Shown: one piece after another, positions 14,105 to 21,373 of the stretch | Numbering within the stretch: the first letter of the stretch is position 1 | Layout of the letters: each line of letters opens with the position of its first letter | DNA from: Yaniella flava | GTDB taxonomy: Bacteria; Actinomycetota; Actinomycetes; Actinomycetales; Micrococcaceae | Reading direction: 5' to 3' | Length of the DNA: 32,427 nucleotides | Assembly (NCBI RefSeq): GCF_039529295.1 | Contig: NZ_BAAAMN010000034.1 | Span: 1-32,427 of the forward strand | Notes under the pieces: generated by a model | What the model was told of the DNA's origin: nothing | Seen by the model: the letters and a program-made list of their open reading frames with translations, nothing else | Databases searched by the model: none | Made by a program: the position numbers and the translations under genes

Positions 14105-15097
14105 TTACATCAGACAGCCGTCGAGCACCGCTTGGAGATACGGCAGATGCACGATGACGCTGCCGGCCAACAGGATGCCCACCGCTGTGAACATGGCGGT
14201 CATGGCTACGGCGCCGTGTTTGCCATTGGGCGGTGCAATGAGATGTCGGATCCGATCGATACCGGCCGCGTGCAGCGCAACCGAGCCACAGGTGCCATGC
14301 GCTGCAGCGGGCCCGGATTTCTCGCCGATTTTTAGCAACGCACTGGCCAATATTGGCGTACTGGTCTGCTCACGAGCAGCGTTGTCTGCAGCCATTTCCA
14401 GGTAGTGCGGAATTGCGGCGTTGATGGTCGACACGAGCGGGATCCAACGCAGCGGCCTCGTGGCTCCATGCAGGATGTTCAAGATGACGTGATGGCGCTG
14501 GCGCAGATGAGCGGCTTCGTGCGTGAGGACCGCGGTCAGTTCGTCGTGGCTCAGTAATTTCAGCAGGGCCGTGGACACGACGATGCCCCCGGCACGATGT
14601 GTCAGTGTGAAGGCCGTTGGTTGGTCGTGCGGGATCACGGTGACTGGTTGTCCGGCAAGCTGCGTTTGGGTGGCTCCTGCACGCAAGGTATCGTAAAGTT
14701 CGCGACGCTGTTTCGCGTTGCGACGGAAGGTACGGTAGCCGCTGAGCAGCATGGCCAACACCAGGAGCAGAGGTAGCGCCAGCAGCAGGACAACCGGTAT
14801 GAAGGTGTCAAACGATAGTCCGGCTGGCAAGGGATTTGCGGCGTCGAGACAGCGTTGACACACCACTGCTGAATTGCCGGGCATCAGTCCGCTGGGGCCA
14901 GATAACCCCCATGCGAGCATGGGTCCAAGGGCTGCGAAGCCTACGAGCCAGGTGGCCAGCGTCGTCAATAGGACTCCGACCGCAAGGCGTGGTTTGAGCA
15001 TTAGCGCTGGGGCAGCCTTGCGGATCACGGCTCCGCCGGCTAGTCCGCTGACCAGCACGGTTACCGAGAGCACTGCGACCATGATGAGTGTCGTCAT
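14105..15097 (-). CDS. M56-family membrane zinc metallopeptidase (BlaR1-like)
   Basis: The 330-aa membrane protein has TM helices in the N-terminal third (VAVLSVTVLVSGLAGGAVI, VGVLLTTLATWLVGFAALG) and near residues 105-120. It carries the metallopeptidase motif HEAAH (about residues 193-197) and a downstream EMAADNAA zinc-ligand helix (about 233-240). A TM segment closes the protein. M56 peptidases paired with BlaI-type repressors cleave or inactivate the repressor in response to a signal, as BlaR1/MecR1 do. There is no penicillin-binding sensor domain here, as is usual in actinobacterial pairs. Its ATG overlaps the BlaI-type stop in ATGA, so the two are translationally coupled. Confidence 0.85.
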   Translation of the reverse strand: MTTLIMVAVLSVTVLVSGLAGGAVIRKAAPALMLKPRLAVGVLLTTLATWLVGFAALGPMLAWGLSGPSGLMPGNSAVVCQRCLDAANPLPAGLSFDTFIPVVLLLALPLLLVLAMLLSGYRTFRRNAKQRRELYDTLRAGATQTQLAGQPVTVIPHDQPTAFTLTHRAGGIVVSTALLKLLSHDELTAVLTHEAAHLRQRHHVILNILHGATRPLRWIPLVSTINAAIPHYLEMAADNAAREQTSTPILASALLKIGEKSGPAAAHGTCGSVALHAAGIDRIRHLIAPPNGKHGAVAMTAMFTAVGILLAGSVIVHLPYLQAVLDGCLM

Positions 15098-15456
15098 GGT
15101 TGCCCCAAATAGTTGCGCAACATTTGCAAGCCGTCTTCAGGCATATCTTGCACGAAATGCAGGATCGAGGCGGCTTTGTCGTGACTCGTGTCCAGTGCTT
15201 GGTGCATCTGTTGGGCAATGTATTCTTCGCGACCCACTTGCGGAACGTAAAACACGAACCGTCCGTCGTGCTGGCTGCGCACCATATTTTTCGTCCGGAG
15301 GTTTTGCATCACGGTGGCGATCGTCGTATAAGCCGGGCTGGAGGGGAGAGCATCCATGACCTGGCGGACGCTGCGCGGGTGCGCTTGCCATAGCAAGTTC
15401 ATAACCTGCTGTTCCAGTTCGCCCAGTTGAGGGGCTCCATGGGGCGACGTTGTCAT
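15094..15456 (-). CDS. BlaI/MecI/CopY-family transcriptional repressor
   Basis: The 120-aa protein begins MTTSPHGAPQLGELEQQVMN and shows the winged-helix of the Penicillinase_R family: MNLLWQAHPRSVRQVMDAL, TTIATVMQNLRTKNMV and the wing GRFVFYVP. The C-terminal helices (QQMHQALDTSHDKAASIL) provide dimerisation. The start at 15456 was chosen because its ATGA overlaps the stop of the upstream membrane gene; the open frame extends further without family residues. It likely represses its own operon, and perhaps the divergent dsbA-like gene, at the repeat 16005-16021. Confidence 0.88.
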   Translation of the reverse strand: MTTSPHGAPQLGELEQQVMNLLWQAHPRSVRQVMDALPSSPAYTTIATVMQNLRTKNMVRSQHDGRFVFYVPQVGREEYIAQQMHQALDTSHDKAASILHFVQDMPEDGLQMLRNYLGQP

Positions 15457-15998
15457 AAGCCGGCGTTTTCCGTTTCTCGAGTCAAGCGTGGTTCCAATGA
15501 TTTGGCCGGTGACACACTGCAAAGAACTTGTCCTTTGAGGCGCCACACGAGGGCAATACCGGTCAGCAACAGCGCTGCGATTCCCAAAAAGGGCTGAATC
15601 GGGGTGAAGTATGTGATCGCCCCAGAGTAGCCGAATGCCATCAATGCTAACTTATTGCACACCGGGCAGCCCACCGCGAACCAGGAGAGTAATCCCCCGA
15701 CCACGCCGAACTTCCCCTGCCGAGACGGCGGGTCGGCTACCTCATCGTCGGAAGTCGTCGATGAGCCCGGACGAATATAGGTGGCCAACAACATGCCACT
15801 GAGCACCGAGGTGATGATCCAGACCGGATAGTTCCACCACACGGGAGGAATGTCACGGGCAAATAATGGATTTGGGATCAGGACCGTAGCGATGCCGATG
15901 AGCAGACCGATGCCAATGGCGGCGAGTGCGGCAACGAGTATTTGACGCCGGTTCCATTGCCGCAGCGCCTGTTGAGCGTATCCGAAAGTCTTGAACAT
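15453..15998 (-). CDS. Membrane protein with a GCPVCN cysteine motif (181 aa)
   Basis: Four or five TM helices are visible: ILVAALAAIGIGLLIGIATV, WWNYPVWIITSVLSGMLLATY, then a cytoplasmic-type hydrophilic loop and GLLSWFAVGCPVCNKLALM with further helices to residue ~160. The CPVC pair at the membrane surface (about residues 113-116) suggests a thiol or metal role. A divergent DsbA-like gene is consistent with oxidative folding or copper handling. The family is unnamed to me. It is the first gene of the blaI-M56 unit, with a 4-nt ATGA overlap to blaI. The ATG at 15998 is preceded at 7 nt by a -10-like CATAGT lying inside the palindromic operator. Confidence 0.75.
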   Translation of the reverse strand: MFKTFGYAQQALRQWNRRQILVAALAAIGIGLLIGIATVLIPNPLFARDIPPVWWNYPVWIITSVLSGMLLATYIRPGSSTTSDDEVADPPSRQGKFGVVGGLLSWFAVGCPVCNKLALMAFGYSGAITYFTPIQPFLGIAALLLTGIALVWRLKGQVLCSVSPAKSLEPRLTRETENAGL

Positions 15999-16004
15999 GC
16001 TATC

Positions 16005-16021
16005 TACTATGCCTCATAGTA
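16005..16021. promoter_or_regulatory. Inverted repeat, probable BlaI-type operator between divergent units
   Basis: TACTATG-CCT-CATAGTA has perfect 7-bp arms around a 3-nt centre. It overlaps the -10-like CATAGT of the membrane-protein operon. A further half-site-like ATAGTAG occurs at 16032-16038 beside the -10 of the divergent gene, so one repressor could control both sides. Size and sequence character resemble BlaI/MecI-class operators. Confidence 0.6.
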
Positions 16022-16030
16022 ACGAGCATG

Positions 16031-16036
16031 TATAGT
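16031..16036 (+). promoter_or_regulatory. -10 hexamer for the dsbA-like gene
   Basis: TATAGT lies about 80 bp upstream of the TTG start at 16115. It sits next to the palindrome, so it may be under the same repressor. The -35 is not clear. Confidence 0.4.
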
Positions 16037-16114
16037 AGCCCACTGAATCGTTACTCTTTCGGATAGAAGACAAGGTGCTCTGCGGAGCATTGCGTCGAGT
16101 TGCAAGGAACAGTT

Positions 16115-16876
16115 TTGACACAGCAATCCTCCCGCTCCACACCCCCGTGGTTGCTGCCCATCGTCGTGGGCGCCCTCGCACTGGTTGTCATCGCATTGGC
16201 ATATTTCATGTTTGCTGGTTCCGATGATGCGGAGCAGTCTGGCGCGACGGACACCACGGAGGCCACCGGCGACAGTGGCGGTGTTGTTGACGTTGCTCCA
16301 CAATCAGAAGGCGACCAAGTCGATCTGAGCCACGTTGAACAACGCGATACCGAAGATCCATTGAGCATCGGCAGTGTCGATGCTCCGGTGGCGATGGTGG
16401 TGTTCTCGGATTATCAGTGCCCATTTTGTGCCACATGGAGCCACGAGACATTGCCGGTCATGATGGACTACGTTGAAGACGACGAATTGCGCATCGAATG
16501 GCGCGACCTCAATGTCTACGGCACGGACTCCGAACGAGCATCGAAGGCGGCATACGCGGCTGCACTCCAAGACACTTTTTGGGAATACCACGATGCATTA
16601 TATCCCGATGGTGAAATCCGCGACGCTGCCGATCTGAGCGACGACGCTCTCGTTGAACTAGCCGCCGACCTTGGATTAGACACCGAGCAGTTTACTCAGG
16701 ATATGCAATCTGAACAGGTACAAGAACAGATCACGGCGAACGAGAGTTTAGGCACCGAACTGGGTGCCTATTCCACGCCGTCGTTCATTGTGGATGGTGA
16801 ACCAATGGTTGGGGCACAACCCACTGACGTGTTTGTGGACGCCGTTGATGAAGCTGTTGCTCAGGCATCCGGGTAG
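16115..16876 (+). CDS. DsbA-like thioredoxin-fold thiol oxidoreductase, membrane-anchored
   Basis: The TTG at 16115 follows AAGGA (16104-16108) with 6-nt spacing; an upstream in-frame TTG at 16100 lies before this site and is rejected. After a short cytoplasmic tail, one TM helix (WLLPIVVGALALVVIALAYF, residues about 12-31) anchors the protein, and an acidic Thr/Gly linker follows. The DsbA/thioredoxin_4 domain occupies residues about 75-250. Its active site is CPFC in FSDYQCPFCATW, and the cis-Pro loop is at STPSFIVDGEPMVGAQP. Such proteins introduce or shuffle disulfides in exported proteins. It is followed 3 nt later by a lipoprotein gene, forming a two-gene operon. Confidence 0.88.
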   Translation: MTQQSSRSTPPWLLPIVVGALALVVIALAYFMFAGSDDAEQSGATDTTEATGDSGGVVDVAPQSEGDQVDLSHVEQRDTEDPLSIGSVDAPVAMVVFSDYQCPFCATWSHETLPVMMDYVEDDELRIEWRDLNVYGTDSERASKAAYAAALQDTFWEYHDALYPDGEIRDAADLSDDALVELAADLGLDTEQFTQDMQSEQVQEQITANESLGTELGAYSTPSFIVDGEPMVGAQPTDVFVDAVDEAVAQASG

Positions 16877-16879
16877 AAG

Positions 16880-18103
16880 ATGCGCAGTAGAGTCACATCA
16901 CCCGTCTGTATCGGGGTCGTCCTCACCGCCGCAGTGGTGCTCAGTGCATGTAGTTCGGGCCAGCAAACCGAGCTGTTGCCGGACTATGAACCGGAGCCAC
17001 AGCAAGTGAACAGCCCGGCTGTCACTACCGATACATCGGACCTGCGGTTACCCTTACAGTTAGCCGAAGGGCAAGTGGTCGCACCCGGTTGGCGCACGCC
17101 ACCGCACACCGCCGACGGGGTGTCGTTGTCAGCAGAACATCACGAGGACGTGCTGACGTTTCGTGCTGTGGATGCAACCGGCACGGTGCTGTGGGAGGCC
17201 CAACGACCGCTCAGTTGCACCGGGTTTACGTTGACCTCTGATGGCGACCAGTATTTGGCGGTCCTGACGGATATCGACGCTGAGGTCCAAACGTTTGGGC
17301 ACACCGTGGCTTCCGGATACGACCTGCACTCTGGTGAGCAGATATGGGGGCCGGTAGAGGTGCCAGGCCCGCATCAGGGTCCCGGCACAGTATTTGCGTC
17401 GCCGCCCGAAGCGGCCATGGGAAGCAATGGGCCCAAAGTGGTCTTGGATCCTGCGACTGGCGAAGTGCTGCTGGATGAGCGCAACACGCAGGACATCCGT
17501 ATCTTGGGGGAGTTCTACGCCACCATTCTCGTGGCGCACGACGGCGACGTGAAGGCCTACGCCGCGTCCACCTTGGCAGATTCGGGTTTGGACGGTGACC
17601 CGCAGTGGAGCTTGCCCATTGCCGACCACCAGTGGGACGAAGAGCAGCTGAGTGTGAGCGTGCCCAGCCCGAATCCGGGGCTGGAAGACGATGCGGGAGC
17701 CGTACTGATCGGCACCGATTCCACCGATCGCGCGCTGGTTCGCCTGGGTGATGGGCAGCTGCTGGCTGAAGAACTTTCCGATGCAGGACAGGATCCCTCG
17801 AGTCAGACCTGGGTGACCTTGGGGCAGGAACTTTCCGGCTACGACACCGAGGGAGAGCTGCTATTTCAAGAACCGCAGGAAGGACTCGAACTCGTCGGCG
17901 TCGGTGCGGCCATTGCCTATGTGGAAAATCCGGACGGCGATATTGAAGCACGCAATGTGATCACCGGCGCCTTGAGTCGATCCTACGATCCACAAGATAC
18001 CGGTGAGCTGGTCGTCCCGCACATGATTGAAACAGATGGTGCTGCGATTCTGGAAGGGCCAGATAGTTATTATCTGGTCCCGGGCGCTGAGGGGTCTGAG
18101 TAA
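16880..18103 (+). CDS. Secreted lipoprotein with a PQQ/beta-propeller-like body (407 aa)
   Basis: The signal peptide has the lipobox LSAC with lipidated Cys at residue 24. The remaining ~380 residues are beta-rich with Trp/Gly repeat units of the type found in PQQ-like propellers (TGTVLWEAQRPLS, SGEQIWGPVEV, GDPQWSLPIAD), so a beta-propeller binding or scaffold role outside the membrane is likely. The exact family is not identified. The ATG lies 3 nt after the dsbA-like stop, so the two are co-transcribed. The unit ends in the strong hairpin at 18108-18147. Confidence 0.75.
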   Translation: MRSRVTSPVCIGVVLTAAVVLSACSSGQQTELLPDYEPEPQQVNSPAVTTDTSDLRLPLQLAEGQVVAPGWRTPPHTADGVSLSAEHHEDVLTFRAVDATGTVLWEAQRPLSCTGFTLTSDGDQYLAVLTDIDAEVQTFGHTVASGYDLHSGEQIWGPVEVPGPHQGPGTVFASPPEAAMGSNGPKVVLDPATGEVLLDERNTQDIRILGEFYATILVAHDGDVKAYAASTLADSGLDGDPQWSLPIADHQWDEEQLSVSVPSPNPGLEDDAGAVLIGTDSTDRALVRLGDGQLLAEELSDAGQDPSSQTWVTLGQELSGYDTEGELLFQEPQEGLELVGVGAAIAYVENPDGDIEARNVITGALSRSYDPQDTGELVVPHMIETDGAAILEGPDSYYLVPGAEGSE

Positions 18104-18107
18104 CGCA

Positions 18108-18147
18108 TCGGCCCCAGATGTCGTGTGAACACGAGACCTGGGGCCGA
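18108..18147. terminator. Strong hairpin terminator between convergent units
   Basis: TCGGCCCCAG (18108-18117) pairs perfectly with CTGGGGCCGA (18138-18147). Inside it TCGTGT (18121-18126) and ACACGA (18129-18134) form a second paired segment. It starts 5 bp after the lipoprotein stop and lies between convergent genes, so it can serve both. T-rich tracts are weak. Confidence 0.75.
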
Positions 18148-18165
18148 GGGGTTGTCTTGCGACGC

Positions 18166-20598
18166 TTAGTGGTGGCGGCGGCTCATAAACAACGCTGAAC
18201 CACCAACGACTAGTAGCAGAACCGCTACGGAAGCAAACAGCAAAACGCTGTTCGCGCCGGTATTGGCCAGGTCGCCATTATAGGCGGACTCGCCAAGCTC
18301 TGCTGGTGGTTGCTCGCCTGGGCTGTCCGTCTCTGGTGTCTCGGTTTCCGGTGCAGGATTATTGGAGTAGACCTCGAAGGATCCGTTCAAGGTATTCTCG
18401 GCCTCGTCACCGTAGCTGGCAACCACATCGTAGGCTCCAATGTAGGCGTCGATCTCGGCGGAGTTCAGGCCGGCCACGTGCCATTGGGCCACGCCGTCAT
18501 CATTGGCAACAGCAGTGTGTTCGTATGGTTGCACGTTCCCGGAGCGTGGCGTGACGGTGAACTGCACTTGTTCGCCGGGCTCTAAGCCATCGACGCGCAG
18601 CAGCACGCCACGCTCAGCATCCTCGTCAGAGCCGATGAAGTCCTCCACGGCGATACGCTGTGGCTCAATACTCAGTGAAGGATCGAGTGGAGCCTCTGGA
18701 TCAGAAGGATCCGTTGGGTCGGTTGGATCCGAAGGCTCCTCTGGATTTGTAGGCTCTTCTGGGTCTGTAGGTTCCTCAGTGTCACCAGCGGTCAGGGACA
18801 AACCAAACAGCACCGGATCGTGGTCCGACGCACGGTACGGGCCGGGTTCGTAGATTTCCTGGTGTGCAGGCTGTTTGAATTCGGTGGTGTAATCGAAGAT
18901 CGGCACTTCATCCGAGTTTGCATGCCATGAGGTCGCACCGGTGATGAATGGCATCAGTTCTTCGCCGGCCATCGCGTAGTCGAGGTAGCCCAGTTGGCCA
19001 TCGAAAACATACGAGTAGGCTTCTGCACCGTCGAAGTGCGCCCGCAGATCCGTGTAGCCACCGTCTTGCAGTGCCGCAATCGGTGCCTCCTGGTCATAGG
19101 CGTTGAGGTCACCGGTGATGACCGGGTTCGGCATATCTTGGGTGTCGACCCAATCGACGAGTGCTTCAGCAGCGGCGGTACGTTCAGCATCGCACGAGCC
19201 CACGAGATGGGTGTTGTCGCCTTCGCTACCGCATTCGGAGCCCTTGGACTTCAAATGGTTCGTGACCATGGTGAACTCGTCGAGCTGATCATCTGTGCTG
19301 TCAGCGTTGGCGACCGGCGCGAAGGTTTGGGCCAGCGCTGGGCGATGGCGGGCAGTGTCGAAGCGATCATCAACGGTGGCATCCAGCACGTAGAAATCAC
19401 CGACCGGCTCAACCGCATCCGCCTGGAAGATGATGGCTGTGGTGATTTCATCGGTGCCCAGTTGACCGGTTTCGATGGCCGAATAGCGGTCTTCGCCCAC
19501 GCGCTCGTTGAGGGCATTCACAAGGGTGGTGACGGCCTCGTCGTCGTTGTTCTCAATTTCCATCAGGCCCAGGACATCGGCGTCCATGTCGGCGATGGCC
19601 GAGACGATCTTGTCTTCCTGGCGTTGGAACTCTTCGGCGTTGTTGGCGCCACGCGAGCCCATGGTAGTGAAGTAATTCAGTACGTTGAACGCACCCACGG
19701 TGACGTCGCCGCCGACCTCGGGGACGTCAGGACGCTCGAGGTTTGGCACGTGTTCAGCGCCGCCAGTCTGCTGGATTTTCCACTCTTCGAAACGGTAGTC
19801 GAGCACACCGGTGATATTGCGGAAGGTGTCGCCGCCGCGGAAAAAGTTCTCTGCGGTGAACTCTTCACCATTGAGGTGCATGGCAGGATCCGGGTTTTGA
19901 TCGGAACGCCCGTCATCAATTTTGATGCGGTTGGCCATGTTGGATTCATAAAGTTCTTGGGCCTCTGCCGACCCGGGTGAGTGCATCGCGGTTGGCTGGA
20001 ACTGACGCTCAGGGCCAACGACGGTTTCGCCGTAGCGACCGAACTGGTAGGTCTCCAACACGACGGCTTCTTCAACGTTGACGCGCATCGATTCCATAGC
20101 CGGGAAGTCGCTGTCGTCAAGTGGGAAGGTGACATCAAGTGGTTCTGGCAGTTCTGCGGTGCCGCATTCGGCGATCTCGTCTGCACCAATCTGCGTCAGC
20201 TCGTAGTGTTCACCGACTTGACCCTCAACGGCGACCAGTGTGCCGGGCTCAGGTGCGGTGCCGTTCGGATCGTAGACGAAGATGCCTTCCGACGTGGCTG
20301 GGTTGCCGTCGTAGTCTGCCGCTTCTTCCTGGACATAGAAGCCATTCTGGGATCCGGCGTTATTGGTGAAATCACCGGTTACGACACCCTGGACGGTGAC
20401 CGTTTCATCGGTCATATCGGTGCCCTGGCCTTCGCCTTGAATCTCAGAGATCAACGTGAAGTCGGCCTCGCAGACTTCACCCGGTTCTGTGGGTTCAGTT
20501 GGCTCTGGATCAGGTTCGTTGCTGTCGTCTTCGTCTGCAAATGCCTCATTGGCTGTGCCCGGGGTATTCCAAGCTTCGTTATTCGCCGCGTGGCTCAT
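18166..20598 (-). pseudogene. Extracellular nuclease (ExeM/NucH-like), C-terminal part after a frameshift; LAxTG-anchored
   Basis: This is the main body of a secreted endonuclease whose N-terminus lies in another frame (20579-21217). From EAWNTPGTANEAFAD it has an acidic EPTEPTEPGE linker, an OB-fold/YhcR-type region (about 19900-20470) and an endonuclease/exonuclease/phosphatase catalytic domain (about 18800-19720): VGAFNVLNYF, the catalytic LMEIENND, NHLKSKGSE, TGDLNAYDQE and the SDHDPV histidine motif. A repetitive (E/S)(E/D)PTDP linker follows, then a beta domain. The end is LANTG plus a hydrophobic helix and SRRHH, a class-E-type LAxTG sortase signal, so the enzyme would sit on the cell wall. 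20598 is the first ATG in this frame near the break and not a genuine start. Confidence 0.8.
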
Positions 20599-21217
20599 CG
20601 GCGGCAGAAGCGTGGTCAAGGCCGGCACCGTTATAGGCGTTTGGCACCCAGGTGTCGGAGCCGTCTGGCATCCGGCTCGCCCCACCCAGGGTGCCGGTGT
20701 ACTCGTCAAACTGCGTGGCGCGCAATTCGGTGCCCCACGCCATAGCGCCGCTGTCACCATCGTGAATGCCGACGACGTCGAGGAACTCAACGCCATCGGG
20801 AGCCGTGAGTTCACCCTCAAGGTTCTCGTCCAGCGTGGTGCCTGTTGATACCGGACCATCGGTTAGGGCGATCGTCAATGACCCATTCTGCAGACCGTTG
20901 GTCTCAGTCGTCAGCAGCAAGCGGCCGTCTTCGTCGGCATCCAAATCAGCCAGCGGATACTCGTGCACAACGCTGCCCTGGTTGCTGTTTTGGTCGCCTT
21001 CCACACCGATAATGTGGAGGTCGGAGGTGTCATAATTTTCAGGTACCAGAACTTCGACATATTCGAGCATGTCGGAGCCGGAGGTGTCGGTGACAAATTC
21101 GTTGATGACCGATTGCTCATCAACGATATTGGCGTGGGCGGCGGGGATACCCACCAGTGACACAGCGCTGACCGCCGCAACGGCACAAGTCGCCGTGAAT
21201 TTGGTATGCGTACGCAT
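20579..21217 (-). pseudogene. Extracellular nuclease, N-terminal part: signal peptide and lamin-tail domain
   Basis: The ATG at 21217 follows AGGAAG with 7-nt spacing. Residues 1-29 form a Sec signal peptide ending in PAAHA. A lamin-tail-like domain follows (VINEFVTDTSGSDMLEYVE, then GRLLLTTETNGLQNG and MAWGTELRATQFDEYTG), as in ExeM/NucH nucleases. The frame ends at TAA 20579-20581 after DEPRGE. The expected continuation (NNEAWNTPGTAN) is present one frame over. Together the two parts would make a ~1010-aa nuclease. The cause may be true mutation or a base error in the sequence; no slippery heptamer is seen at the break. Confidence 0.8.
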
Positions 21218-21373
21218 AGGTCTACTTCCTCTTAAGGTGTGGAGTCAGCGGTCATCCTATGCATCGAAAATTCTTTCAGGCGGCCTGCGGGTAAAACCAA
21301 GATGAATTATGTATTCAAGCAGGACTCTGTGACTTCTTGCGTGTCATCGTTGGAGGCGCCGACGCTCGAGTCG

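Noticed and set aside
16880..18103. Penicillin-binding or beta-lactamase role for the lipoprotein beside the BlaI/M56 genes
   Set aside because: No SxxK, SxN or KTG motif set is present; the repeats are propeller-like.
18994..19980. 328-codon plus-strand open frame
   Set aside because: It is the complement of the nuclease catalytic domain, with repetitive Val/Gly/Asp composition and no motif of its own.
20570..20605. Programmed ribosomal frameshifting in the nuclease gene
   Set aside because: No slippery heptamer or strong downstream structure is visible at the break, and programmed shifting is not known to me for this family.
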